Below, one piece after another: positions 44,195 through 52,793 of a stretch of 64,000 nt of DNA. Within the stretch, counting starts at the first letter, position 1; each line of letters begins with the position of its first letter. Source of the DNA: Microbacterium sp. 70-16 (GTDB lineage Bacteria; Actinomycetota; Actinomycetes; Actinomycetales; Microbacteriaceae); assembly GCF_001898315.1 (NCBI RefSeq), contig NZ_MKTQ01000029.1, forward strand, positions 62,001 to 126,000, given 5' to 3'. The position numbers and the translations under genes were made by a program. The notes under the pieces are model-generated. The model ran no database searches. It saw only the letters and a program-made list of their open reading frames with translations, and was not told the DNA's origin.

Positions 44195-44220
44195 GAACGA
44201 TATATAACGATATATCGTTC
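44195..44220 (-). promoter_or_regulatory. AT-rich palindromic operator of the PadR/UbiB unit
   Basis: Eleven-base perfect arms GAACGATATAT (44195-44205) and ATATATCGTTC (44210-44220) with a 4-base spacer. It is one of the most AT-rich spots in the window and lies 22 bases upstream of the PadR ATG, where it would overlap the promoter. The ATAT-centred symmetry suits PadR-type binding; autoregulation is inferred. Confidence 0.8.
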
Positions 44221-44247
44221 ACGGGTCGAGCGATACCACGTTCGCCG

Positions 44248-45678
44248 TCAGCGGACGATGCCGGGACGTCCGTACCGTTCGAGCCAGCGCAGCCACAACT
44301 CGCTCACCGTCGGGTACGACGGCACGGCATGCCACAGGCGCGCGAGCGGCACTTCCCCGACGACCGCGATCGTCGCCGCCTGCAGCAGTTCGGCGACGTC
44401 GGGCCCGACGAGCGTCGCCCCGACGATGACGCCGCGGTCCTCATCGACGACGGCACGCGCCGTGCCCGCGTAGTCGTCGGCGTGCGTCGCGGCGCCGGCG
44501 AGCGCGGCAAGATCGATGTCGAGGATGCGCACGGGCAGCCCGGCATCCTCGGCATGTTGCGCCGTGAGCCCGACCGTCGCGACCTGCGGCTCGGTGAACA
44601 CCACCTGCGGTACCGCCGCGTGGTCGGCCGTCGCCACATGAGTGCCCCACGGGGCATCGTCGACGGCCGCGCCGACCGCCCGCGCGACGATGACGTCGCC
44701 GGCGGCGCGGGCCTGGTACTTGCCCTGGTGCGTGAGCAGTGCGCGATGGTTGACGTCGCCGACCGCGTACAGCCAGTCGCTGCCGTGCACGCGAAGGGTG
44801 TCGTCGACGACCAGCCACGAGCCGGGTATCAGACCCACGGCATCCAGCCCGATGTCCGTCGTCCGCGGCACGCGACCCGTCGCGACGAGAAGCTCGGCCG
44901 CGCGCACCTGCCCGCCGTCACCGAGCGTGAGCACGACGCCCTCGTCATCGCGCGTGACAGCGGTCACGTCGGTGTGCCGGTGCACGTCGACGCCCGCGCC
45001 CTGCAGCGCCGCCGCGACGGCCTCGCCCGCGAAGGGCTCGAGACCGCGCAGCAGCTCAGAGCGCGCGATGACGGTGACGGCCGTGCCGAACGACGCGAAC
45101 GCCGTCGCGAGTTCGCACGCGACCACGCCACCACCGAGGATCACGAGCGAGCTCGGCACGTCGTGCACGGCCGTCGCCTCGCGGCTGGTCCATGGCTCGG
45201 CATCCGCGAGCCCCGGGATGTCGGGCAGCAGCGCGGCCGAGCCCGTGCAGACGGCAACGGCGCGCCGAGCGCGGAGGATGCGCTCGGATCCGTCGGAATC
45301 GGTCACGCGCACGGTCTTCACGCCGACCAGGCGACCGTGACCGCGCACGAGGTCGATGTGCGCGGACTCGAGCCAGCCGACCTGGCCGTCATCGTTCCAG
45401 TCGTGCACCATCGCGTCGCGCGAGCGCAGGGTGGCGGCGACGTCGATGCCGCCGGCGATGGCGGCCGCGGCGCCCGGCACCGCACGGGCAGCGCGCAGCG
45501 CCGCGACGGGGCGCAGCAGGGTCTTCGACGGCATGCACGCCCAATACGAGCACTCTCCGCCGACGAGCTCGCTCTCGACGATCGCGGCCGTGAGACCGCC
45601 CTGCACAGCCCGGTCGGCGACGTTTTCGCCGACGGGTCCGGCGCCGATCACGATGAGGTCGTACTCTTCCGTCTCCAT
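44248..45678 (-). CDS. pyridine nucleotide-disulfide oxidoreductase-like flavoprotein
   Basis: A 476-residue homologue of dihydrolipoamide dehydrogenase / mercuric reductase. FAD motif VIGAGPVGENV at 10-20; redox Cys43 and Cys48 in ECSYWACMPSK, so the CxxxxC disulfide is present although the usual CxNxGC context is changed; a NAD(P) motif LGGGVVACELA; and the C-terminal dimer domain. The catalytic His of the usual HPTxSE motif is Tyr455 here (SYPTVSE), so it may not be a standard disulfide reductase; a quinone or other electron acceptor is possible. Single gene, divergent from the OpuC-type operon. Confidence 0.87.
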   Translation of the reverse strand: METEEYDLIVIGAGPVGENVADRAVQGGLTAAIVESELVGGECSYWACMPSKTLLRPVAALRAARAVPGAAAAIAGGIDVAATLRSRDAMVHDWNDDGQVGWLESAHIDLVRGHGRLVGVKTVRVTDSDGSERILRARRAVAVCTGSAALLPDIPGLADAEPWTSREATAVHDVPSSLVILGGGVVACELATAFASFGTAVTVIARSELLRGLEPFAGEAVAAALQGAGVDVHRHTDVTAVTRDDEGVVLTLGDGGQVRAAELLVATGRVPRTTDIGLDAVGLIPGSWLVVDDTLRVHGSDWLYAVGDVNHRALLTHQGKYQARAAGDVIVARAVGAAVDDAPWGTHVATADHAAVPQVVFTEPQVATVGLTAQHAEDAGLPVRILDIDLAALAGAATHADDYAGTARAVVDEDRGVIVGATLVGPDVAELLQAATIAVVGEVPLARLWHAVPSYPTVSELWLRWLERYGRPGIVR

Positions 45679-45773
45679 GTGCTCACGTCTACCGGAGTGT
45701 GACGTCGTGTGCCACCCCTCTGGGCGATGTCGGAGGCATGTGGTTTGGTGGATCTGACCCGACCGGAGGTTGC

Positions 45774-46619
45774 ATGGCCATCGAGTTCCGCTCCGTCACG
45801 AAGCGATTCGCCGACGGCACCGTCGCGGTGGATGAGTTCAGTCTGCTCATCCCGCCACGCAAGACGACGGTGTTCGTGGGCTCGTCGGGGTGCGGCAAGA
45901 CGACGCTGCTGCGCATGATCAACCGCCTCATCGAACCGACGTCGGGCGACATCACGATCGACGACGAGTCCATTCGCGGTCGCGATCCCGTGAAGCTGCG
46001 CCGTGGCATCGGCTACGTCCTGCAGAATGCCGGGCTGCTCCCCCACTTCAGCGTCGTCGACAACATCGCGACCGTGCCGGTGCTCAGCGGCACACCGCGG
46101 TCCGTGGCCCGCGCCCGCGCGCTCGAGCTGCTGGACGTCGTGGGCCTCGACCGCACGCTCGCCGACCGCTACCCGCGGCAGCTGTCCGGGGGCCAGCAGC
46201 AGCGCGTCGGCGTCGCGCGTGCCCTCGCGGCCGACCCCAACATCCTCCTCATGGACGAGCCGTTCGGTGCCGTCGATCCGATCGTGCGCGCCGAGTTGCA
46301 GACGGAGACGCTGCGCCTGCAGCGCGAGCTCGACAAGACCGTCGTGTTCGTGACGCACGACATCGACGAGGCGTTCCTGCTGGGCGACCAGGTCGTGATC
46401 CTCGAGAAGGGCGCGCACATCGCGCAGGTCGGGTCGCCGAACGAGATCCTCGAGAACCCGGCGAGCCCGTTCGTCGCCGAGTTCATCGGCGCCGAACGCG
46501 GCGCACGCGCCCTCTCGCTCAAGCGCACCGACCATGGCACCGTCGTGGTCGACGCGACGGGTCGTGCGCAGGGTGTGCTGACGGATGCCGCTGCCTCTCG
46601 CGCGGAGGGCAGCGCGTGA
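45774..46619 (+). CDS. osmoprotectant ABC importer, ATPase (OpuCA/ProV-like)
   Basis: A 281-residue ABC ATPase. Walker A is GSSGCGKTT, the signature is LSGGQQQRV, and Walker B is ILLMDEPFGAVD; the Q-loop VLQNAGLLPH is typical of glycine betaine/choline importers. The tandem CBS domains seen in many OpuCA proteins are missing: only about 45 residues follow the ATPase core. GGAGGT sits just before the ATG at 45774. First gene of a four-gene unit, each overlapping or nearly touching the next. Confidence 0.93.
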   Translation: MAIEFRSVTKRFADGTVAVDEFSLLIPPRKTTVFVGSSGCGKTTLLRMINRLIEPTSGDITIDDESIRGRDPVKLRRGIGYVLQNAGLLPHFSVVDNIATVPVLSGTPRSVARARALELLDVVGLDRTLADRYPRQLSGGQQQRVGVARALAADPNILLMDEPFGAVDPIVRAELQTETLRLQRELDKTVVFVTHDIDEAFLLGDQVVILEKGAHIAQVGSPNEILENPASPFVAEFIGAERGARALSLKRTDHGTVVVDATGRAQGVLTDAAASRAEGSA

Positions 46620-47305
46620 GCTGGATCTGGGACAACCTCGACCTGATCTGGCAGCTGAGCCTTCCGCATCTGCGGCAGAGCGTCATCCCGATCATCGTCG
46701 GCTTCGTCATCGCGCTGCCCCTGGGCTGGCTCGCGTTCCGCTACACGCGCTGGCGCGGCGCGATCCTGACGACCGTGGGACTGCTCTACACGATCCCCTC
46801 GTTCGGGCTGTTCGCCGTCGTCGCGGCCGCGTTCGGCCTGAGCCTGCGCTCAGAGACGACGCTCATCGTCGCGCTCACGATCTACGCCGTCGCGATCATG
46901 ACGCGCTCGACGACCGACGGACTGGCGTCGGTCGACCCCGTGACGCGCGAAGCTGCCGTTGCGGTGGGCTACGGGCCGTGGCGCCGGTTCTGGACGGTCG
47001 ACCTGCCTCTGGCGGGGCCCGTGCTGCTCGCGGGCCTGCGCGTGACGGCGACCTCGACGATCTCGCTCGTGACGGTCGGCGCCCTGATCGGCGTGCAGAA
47101 CCTCGGCTACCTGTTCACCGACGGCTCGCAGCGCCGCATCATCCCCGAGGTGCTGTCGGGCGTCATCGCCGTCGTCGTGATCGCACTCGTCGTCGATCTC
47201 GTGCTGATCGTGCTCGGCCGCCTGCTCATGCCGTGGGCGCCGCGGCGTGAGAGCCGCCGTGAACGCCGGGCCTTGCAGCGGCTCGCCGCGGAAGGGGTCG
47301 CATGA
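46616..47305 (+). CDS. osmoprotectant ABC importer, permease 1
   Basis: A 229-residue permease with five or six helices and the EAA-type loop (GYGPWRRFWTVDLPLAGP) that docks on the ATPase. It matches the OpuCB/OpuCD family. The GTG at 46616 overlaps the ATPase stop (GTGA). The basic C-terminal tail (ESRRERRALQRL) is cytoplasmic. Confidence 0.92.
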   Translation: MSWIWDNLDLIWQLSLPHLRQSVIPIIVGFVIALPLGWLAFRYTRWRGAILTTVGLLYTIPSFGLFAVVAAAFGLSLRSETTLIVALTIYAVAIMTRSTTDGLASVDPVTREAAVAVGYGPWRRFWTVDLPLAGPVLLAGLRVTATSTISLVTVGALIGVQNLGYLFTDGSQRRIIPEVLSGVIAVVVIALVVDLVLIVLGRLLMPWAPRRESRRERRALQRLAAEGVA

Positions 47306-48027
47306 ATCTCTTCCTCGACGCGTTCGCGTGGATCTTCTCCCCCGACCGGCTGACCGGCTCGCTGACGCTGCCGACTGCGATCTGGCAGCACCTCGCCTTC
47401 ACGTTCGGGTCGGTCGCGATCGCCGCGGTCATCGCGATCCCGGCGGGCTGGGCGATCGGTCACACTGGCCGCGGGCGCGAGTTCGCCGTTGCGCTCTCGG
47501 GCGCGGCCCGGGCCATCCCGACGCTCGGTCTCGTCGTGCTGCTGTATCTCGTGATCGGCGTCGTCTACAAGACCGAGGCGGCCGTCGTCGCCTTCATCGT
47601 GCTCGCGATCCCGTCGATCCTCGCCGGTGCGTACGCCGGGTTCGAGGCGATCGACCGCAGTGTGATCAGCGCCGGGCGCGCCGTCGGCATGACCGAATGG
47701 CAGATCCTCTGGCGCATCGAAGTGCCGCTCGGGCTGACGCTGCTCATCGGCGGCCTGCGCTCGGCGACCCTTCAGGTCGTCGCGACCGTCACGATCGCCG
47801 CGTACATCGGCCTCGGCGGCATCGGCTTCTTCATCCTGCAGGGCATCCCGCTGCGCCGGTTCGATGAGGTGCTCGGCGCCTCGATCGTCGTCGTGGTGCT
47901 CGCCCTCGCCCTCGACGGACTGTTCGCGCTTGTGCAGCGGTTCGTCGTCCCCCGCGGTGCCACCGCACGCGCGCTTCCCGCGCGCGAGACGCGGCGCCGT
48001 CCCGCACCCGCCATCACAGCACCCTGA
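47302..48027 (+). CDS. osmoprotectant ABC importer, permease 2
   Basis: A 241-residue permease, paralogous to permease 1, with the EAA loop GMTEWQILWRIEVPLGLT. Its ATG overlaps the stop of permease 1 (ATGA). The two permeases probably form a heterodimer, as in OpuC systems. The last 25 residues are Arg/Pro-rich. Confidence 0.92.
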   Translation: MNLFLDAFAWIFSPDRLTGSLTLPTAIWQHLAFTFGSVAIAAVIAIPAGWAIGHTGRGREFAVALSGAARAIPTLGLVVLLYLVIGVVYKTEAAVVAFIVLAIPSILAGAYAGFEAIDRSVISAGRAVGMTEWQILWRIEVPLGLTLLIGGLRSATLQVVATVTIAAYIGLGGIGFFILQGIPLRRFDEVLGASIVVVVLALALDGLFALVQRFVVPRGATARALPARETRRRPAPAITAP

Positions 48028-48038
48028 AAGGCACCACC

Positions 48039-48953
48039 ATGACACGCATCCGCTCCCGTCTGACCCTCGCGGCCGGGCTCGCCGCCGTCGCCGCTCTCGC
48101 TCTCACCGCATGTGGGTCGAGCGATCCGCTCGACAGCGGCGCAGGCTCATCGGATGCCCCGGCATCGGACACGATCGTCATCGGCAGCCAGGACTACTAC
48201 TCGAACGAGATCATCGCCGAGATCTACGCGCAGGCGCTCGAGGGTGCCGGCTTCACCGTCGATCGCCAGTTCCGCATCGGTCAGCGCGACGCGTACATCC
48301 CGTCGCTCGAGGACGGCTCGATCCAGCTGTTCCCCGAGTACACCGGCAATCTGCTGCAGTTCTTCGACGAGGGCACGACCGCGAGGACGTCCGACGACGT
48401 GTACGCCGCGCTGAAGGGTGCCCTGCCCGACGGACTGACCGTGCTCGATCAGTCCACCGCGACCGACCAGGACTCGTACAACGTGACCGCCGACTTCGCC
48501 GCCGAGCACAACCTGACGAGCATCGGCGACCTCGCCGGCATCACGCCGCTCGTCCTCGGCGGTGCCCCCGAACTCGAGGAGCGCCCCTACGGCCCGACGG
48601 GCCTGAAGGAGAAGTACGGCGTCGACGTCACCTTCTCGGGGACGGCCGACACGACGGTCGACGAACTCGTCGCCGGCAACATCCAGGTCGCTAACGTGTA
48701 CAGCGCCGACCCGCGCATCCAGACGCAGGACCTCGTGACGCTGGAAGACCCCGAGGGCCTCTTCCTCGCGTCGAATGTCGTCCCCGTCGTGAGCACGTCG
48801 GTCGCCGATGAGATCGCCGACGTGATCAACGCCGTCAGCGCCAAGCTCACGCCGCAGGGCCTCGTCGCGCTGAATGTCCAGTCGACCCAAGACCAGATGT
48901 CTGCCGCGGACATCGCGGCCGGCTGGCTGGCAGACAACGGCCTGGCCGGCTGA
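48039..48953 (+). CDS. osmoprotectant ABC importer, substrate-binding lipoprotein
   Basis: A 304-residue OpuAC/OpuCC-type protein. A lipoprotein signal peptide ends in the lipobox LTAC (Cys about residue 25), followed by a Ser/Asp-rich linker and the binding domain (IVIGSQDYYSNEIIAEIY; QLFPEYTGNLLQFF), where EYTGN is typical of the betaine/choline family. It captures quaternary amines for the permeases; exact ligand not deducible. A strong terminator follows. Confidence 0.93.
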   Translation: MTRIRSRLTLAAGLAAVAALALTACGSSDPLDSGAGSSDAPASDTIVIGSQDYYSNEIIAEIYAQALEGAGFTVDRQFRIGQRDAYIPSLEDGSIQLFPEYTGNLLQFFDEGTTARTSDDVYAALKGALPDGLTVLDQSTATDQDSYNVTADFAAEHNLTSIGDLAGITPLVLGGAPELEERPYGPTGLKEKYGVDVTFSGTADTTVDELVAGNIQVANVYSADPRIQTQDLVTLEDPEGLFLASNVVPVVSTSVADEIADVINAVSAKLTPQGLVALNVQSTQDQMSAADIAAGWLADNGLAG

Positions 48954-48963
48954 CGCCCGTTCG

Positions 48964-49001
48964 AAAGCCCCGACATCCCGCGCGCGGGTGTCGGGGCTTT
49001 T
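48964..49001 (+). terminator. Rho-independent terminator of the OpuC-type operon
   Basis: Twelve-base arms AAAGCCCCGACA (48964-48975) and TGTCGGGGCTTT (48989-49000) with a GC-rich loop and a short T run. The flanking As and Ts allow use from both sides, serving the convergent luciferase-like gene as well. Confidence 0.9.
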
Positions 49002-49012
49002 GCGTGGGGGTC

Positions 49013-50329
49013 TCAGAACGCCCGAAGGTCGGCGCGCAGGCCCTGACCGGTGTAGTCGCGACGCAGGATGCCCCGCCGCCGCAGCACCGGCACGAGCTCG
49101 TCGAGCGTGCGGTGCACCGTGACGGGGTGCAGGTCGCCCCACAGCAGCACGCCGTCGTTGCCCCACTCGCCGAGTTCCTCGATGAGGTCGGCGAACTCCT
49201 CCGCCGTGCCGACGAATCCCGACCGGTCGCTGATGCGGCCGAGCCGTGCGAGTGCCGTCAGATGCGCCCGCAGCGGCGTCGCGCTGACGTCACGGTCTCC
49301 GACGAGACGCCGAAGCGACCCGTGCGACACATTCTCGGCGAACAGCTCCGCGGGCAGCGGTGCGTCGAGATCGAGTGCCGTCAGGTCGGTCTCGAGATCG
49401 CTGGACTGCCGCTGCGCGAGGTGGCGCAGCACAGTGTCGTCGGGGTGGGCGGATGCCGCGACGAGCCGGTCGGCCTCCTCGCGCGAGGCCACGATGACGG
49501 GCTGGATCGCGAACATGATCCGGATGTCGGACGGCGCGCGTCCGCGCTCGACGGCAGCCGCGTGGATCTTCGCGCGATACTCGCGCACGCTCTTCTCGTG
49601 CAGCGGCGCGAGCGCGAGCTGGATGTCGGAGTTCGCGCCCGCGAACGCGAGCCCGCGCCCCGACCCGCCCGGCGAGGCGATGACGGGCTCGCCGCGAGTG
49701 AACGGGATGGCGTTGAGCGGGCCGTCGAAGGCGAAGTGCTCGCCGCGGTGTCGCACAGCGTCGAGCTTCGTCCCGTCGGCATATACGCCCGACGCCGTGT
49801 CGCGCACGAGCGCGCCCTCGCCCCACGAGCGCCATAGCTCACGCAGCGAGGTGACCCACTCCTCGGCGCGGTCGTACGCCGCATCGTGCCCGAGGGGTGC
49901 GGCATCCGAGAAGTGACGTGCACTGCCGGTGTCGGTCACGACGTTCAGCCCCAGCCGGTCGCCGCTCAGGTGCTGCAGCGTCGCGAACTGTCGCGCCGCC
50001 GTGTACGGCAGATAGGCGGCGGGGTTGACGGTCGGGATGACACCGAGGTGCCGGGTCGCCTGGAACAGGTACGGCGCGAGCAGCAGCGGATCGAGCTTGG
50101 GCCCACCGAACGCGTGCCGCACGCGCAGGTCGATCGTCTCCGCCGACCCGAGCGAGGGGGCATCCTCGATCAGCACGAAGTCGAAGCCGGCCTGCTCCAG
50201 TTCGCGCGCGGACTGCTGGTACAGGTCGGGCCGTGTCCAGTCGTAGTCCCAGTCGAGGTACGGATGCCCCCAGCCGTGCGGGCCGAAACCGCGAGCCAGG
50301 AACCACCCGAAGTGCTGCGGTCGGGTCAT
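49013..50329 (-). CDS. luciferase-like flavin monooxygenase (NtaA/SnaA/DszA type)
   Basis: A 438-residue LLM-class, FMN-dependent monooxygenase. The N-terminal FGWFLARGFGPHGWG, the tyrosine-rich entrance, GLNVVTDTG and the SPGGSGRGLAFA segment fit the NtaA/SnaA/DszA branch, which oxidises sulfur or nitrogen heteroatoms or nitrilotriacetate using reduced FMN supplied by a separate reductase. No reductase gene is nearby. Its ATG overlaps the stop of a metY-like gene (4 bases), so both are translated together; this suggests release of sulfur from organosulfur compounds followed by incorporation into homocysteine. Confidence 0.88.
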   Translation of the reverse strand: MTRPQHFGWFLARGFGPHGWGHPYLDWDYDWTRPDLYQQSARELEQAGFDFVLIEDAPSLGSAETIDLRVRHAFGGPKLDPLLLAPYLFQATRHLGVIPTVNPAAYLPYTAARQFATLQHLSGDRLGLNVVTDTGSARHFSDAAPLGHDAAYDRAEEWVTSLRELWRSWGEGALVRDTASGVYADGTKLDAVRHRGEHFAFDGPLNAIPFTRGEPVIASPGGSGRGLAFAGANSDIQLALAPLHEKSVREYRAKIHAAAVERGRAPSDIRIMFAIQPVIVASREEADRLVAASAHPDDTVLRHLAQRQSSDLETDLTALDLDAPLPAELFAENVSHGSLRRLVGDRDVSATPLRAHLTALARLGRISDRSGFVGTAEEFADLIEELGEWGNDGVLLWGDLHPVTVHRTLDELVPVLRRRGILRRDYTGQGLRADLRAF

Positions 50330-51624
50330 ACCGCGGCGACCGCGGCGTCGTCCGCGAATGCGAGGGCCGCCGCGAGGTCGTCGATGAGATCGGCGGCATC
50401 CTCGATACCGATCGAGAACCGCAGCGTGTCCGGCTCGACGCCGACGGCGCGCTGCTCGGCTTCGGTCAGGAAGACGTGCGACGTCGACGCGGGGTGCAGC
50501 ACGAGCGAGCGCACGTCGCCCAGGTGCGTCATGTGGGTGAAGACCTCGAGGCGCTCGACGAACGCGCGCGCCGCTGCCGCACCGCCGCGGACGGTGAAGC
50601 TGAAGACGGCACCGTAGCCGTCGGGAAGATAGCGCTGCGCGAGCGCGTGGTCGGGGTGACTGGGCAGCCCGACGTAGTCGACCGTCTCGATCTGCGGACA
50701 GGACTCAAGCCACTGCGCGACGGCGAGCGCATTCTCGCTCTGCCGCTGGACGCGCAGGCTCAGCGTCTCCATGCCCTGGCCGAGCAGGAAGGCGTTCAGC
50801 GGCGATGGGGTCGTGCCGAAGCGCGGCGCGACGCTCTCGCGCAGGTACGCGATGCGCGCGTCGCCGCCCCAGCGCTCGGCGAAGCTCGGTGCTCCCGTGC
50901 GACCGGGTGCGACCAGCTGCGGGAAGAGCGCTCCGGAGCGCTCGGCGTCGAACGTGCCGGCATCGACGATCGCGCCGCCGATCACGCTGCCGTGGCCGGA
51001 GAGGAACTTGCTCGTGGAGTGCACGACGACATCCGCGCCGTGCTCGATCGGGCGCACGAGGTAGGGCGTCGCGAACGTGCTGTCGACGACGAGTGGGATG
51101 CCGTGGCTGTGCGCGAGGCCGGCAAGCGCGGCGATGTCGACGAGGCGGTTGGTCGCGTTGGAGATCGACTCGACGAACAGGGCGCGCGTGTTCGGACGGA
51201 TCGCCGCTTCCCAGGCATCCAGGTCATCAATGTCGTCGACGAAGGTCGTCGTGATGCCGAGTCGCACGAGGTTGTCGCGCAGCAGCCCGCGCGTGCCCTC
51301 GTAGATGTGCGTCGACGAGACGATGTGCTGGCCGGATTCGAGCAGGCCCAGCAGCGCGACGCTCGTGGCCGCCTGTCCACTCGAGAGCAGCAGCGCCTGC
51401 GAACCGCCCTCGAGTGACGCGAGCCGGTGCTCGACCGCCTCGATGGTCGGGTTTCCGGTGCGCGTGTAGGCGTAGCCGTGTCCTTCACCGAAGTGCGAGG
51501 CCGCGGCGTCGTACTCGTCGAACTCGAACCCGGCGGTGAGATAGATCGGCGTCGCGCGGGCCGTCGGTGCGGGCACGGCTTCACGCTCATGCAGCTGCCG
51601 TGTAGTGAATCCCCGTCGGCCCAT
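50326..51624 (-). CDS. O-acetylhomoserine sulfhydrylase-like PLP enzyme
   Basis: A 432-residue Cys/Met-metabolism PLP enzyme (fold type I). The PLP Lys lies in VVHSTSKFLSGHG; the substrate/PLP motifs TRTGNPTIEAVE, SSGQAAT and VDSTFATPYL are all present. Length and the long central insertion fit O-acetylhomoserine (thiol)-lyase (MetY), which makes homocysteine or methionine from O-acetylhomoserine and sulfide or methanethiol. Cystathionine gamma-synthase is a less likely alternative. The start is ambiguous: ATG 51624 fits the family length, while the frame continues upstream to an ATG at 51657 and beyond. Confidence 0.88.
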   Translation of the reverse strand: MGRRGFTTRQLHEREAVPAPTARATPIYLTAGFEFDEYDAAASHFGEGHGYAYTRTGNPTIEAVEHRLASLEGGSQALLLSSGQAATSVALLGLLESGQHIVSSTHIYEGTRGLLRDNLVRLGITTTFVDDIDDLDAWEAAIRPNTRALFVESISNATNRLVDIAALAGLAHSHGIPLVVDSTFATPYLVRPIEHGADVVVHSTSKFLSGHGSVIGGAIVDAGTFDAERSGALFPQLVAPGRTGAPSFAERWGGDARIAYLRESVAPRFGTTPSPLNAFLLGQGMETLSLRVQRQSENALAVAQWLESCPQIETVDYVGLPSHPDHALAQRYLPDGYGAVFSFTVRGGAAAARAFVERLEVFTHMTHLGDVRSLVLHPASTSHVFLTEAEQRAVGVEPDTLRFSIGIEDAADLIDDLAAALAFADDAAVAAV

Positions 51625-51675
51625 CGCCCGTACCCTCTCTCGGAATGTGACCTCCATCGTCGCGTGAGGGCCGCT

Positions 51676-51687
51676 ATCACGCGTGAT
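51676..51687. promoter_or_regulatory. 12-base palindrome upstream of the metY-like gene
   Basis: ATCACGCGTGAT is a perfect palindrome about 50 bases upstream of the chosen start. A regulator site for sulfur metabolism is possible. I do not see a SAM riboswitch fold here. Confidence 0.3.
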
Positions 51688-51701
51688 CGCGTGTCGCCGT
51701 G

Positions 51702-52793
51702 TTACGGACCGGGGAATGCGAGCGCCACGCCGAGCCACTCCGCGAGGTCGCGCACCTCGGCGTCGATCATCTCGCGCTCCTCGGCATCCAGGTCTTCCAG
51801 CTCGTGCACGGCGGTGACGACGAGGGTCTCCTTCTTCTTGTCCAGCTCGGCATCGAGCAGCCCGACGAAGCGGTCGCCGAGCAGGATCGGATGCGCGAAA
51901 TAGCCGTACCGGCGCTGAGCCTTCGGCTTGAACTGCTCGAGGATGTACTCGAACTCGAAGAGCTCCTGCAGCCGGGGTCGGTCGAACAGCATGCCGTCGT
52001 ACGGGTTGAGGATCGCGACGCGTCCACCGGGGTCGTCATCGAGCGTCTCGAGAGCGGCGGGATCGACGCGCCACTTCCAGGCGGATCCTTCGACGGATGC
52101 CGGCTCACCCGCCGTCCCCACGGGGGTCCACGGCGAGCGCTGTCGTGCGATGCCCGCGGCCTGCAGGCGGCGCTGGTCCAGGATCTCGCCGGCGTCGTCG
52201 TGGTCGAGCACGGGCACGTCGGCGTAGACACGCTCGCCGAGGTCCCACATGCGCTGACGCCCCTCGCGCCCGACGATCGCCGTCTCACCGACATACGAGA
52301 GCAGCTCCAGCATCCGCGGGACCTGATTCGACCCGTACCACCCGGCTTCATTCTTGTGGGCGACCTGGCTCGTGTCGGGGATCTGCGCCGCGAGCACGGG
52401 GCCTTCCGCACGGAGCTGTGCGAGCACATCGGCGCGGAACCGCGCGTTCGCCTCGAGCCACGCGCTCGCCTGCGCTCGGAAGAGGCGGCCGCGCATGCGC
52501 GCGAGATGCGCGGGCAACAGCGACGCGGGGCGAAAGTGCCCGTCGTACTCGAAGAGCAGGCGGTCCTGCTCGACGGCCTTCTTCAGCTGGCCGGGCTCGT
52601 ACGCCCAGCCGATGCGACTCCACGGGATGGTCTGCTCCGACGGCGCGATCGTCGCGGTCGGGTCGATCTTGACGGCACCGAGCTGCTCGGCGACCTCGAT
52701 GACGTCGCCGGGGCGGTCGGCATCGAGCAGCTGTGCGCGGACAACGAGTCGCCGCGCGTCGTCTCGACTCAGCTCGTGCACGCGGCATCCCAT
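51702..52793 (-). CDS. YcaQ/HTH_42-like winged-helix protein (AlkZ superfamily)
   Basis: A 363-residue protein of the HTH_42 (DUF1006) superfamily, which includes the DNA glycosylases AlkZ and YcaQ that unhook interstrand crosslinks. Aligned by eye, the catalytic QxD motif of YcaQ falls at residues 42-44, which here read Lys-Ile-Asp (AVKIDPT), so the key Gln is replaced. Later conserved segments (SRIGWAYEPGQL; FRPASLLP; ILNPYDGMLFDR; LGDRFVGLLDAELD) are intact. The ATG at 52793 overlaps the end of the upstream cyclase-fold gene by 25 bases; a GTG at 52781 is an alternative. A DNA repair role is likely by family but activity is doubtful. Confidence 0.82.
   Translation of the reverse strand: MGCRVHELSRDDARRLVVRAQLLDADRPGDVIEVAEQLGAVKIDPTATIAPSEQTIPWSRIGWAYEPGQLKKAVEQDRLLFEYDGHFRPASLLPAHLARMRGRLFRAQASAWLEANARFRADVLAQLRAEGPVLAAQIPDTSQVAHKNEAGWYGSNQVPRMLELLSYVGETAIVGREGRQRMWDLGERVYADVPVLDHDDAGEILDQRRLQAAGIARQRSPWTPVGTAGEPASVEGSAWKWRVDPAALETLDDDPGGRVAILNPYDGMLFDRPRLQELFEFEYILEQFKPKAQRRYGYFAHPILLGDRFVGLLDAELDKKKETLVVTAVHELEDLDAEEREMIDAEVRDLAEWLGVALAFPGP

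Noticed and set aside
51625..51701. SAM riboswitch upstream of the metY-like gene
   Set aside because: The leader is short and no SAM-I or SAM-II fold is seen; only a 12-base palindrome.
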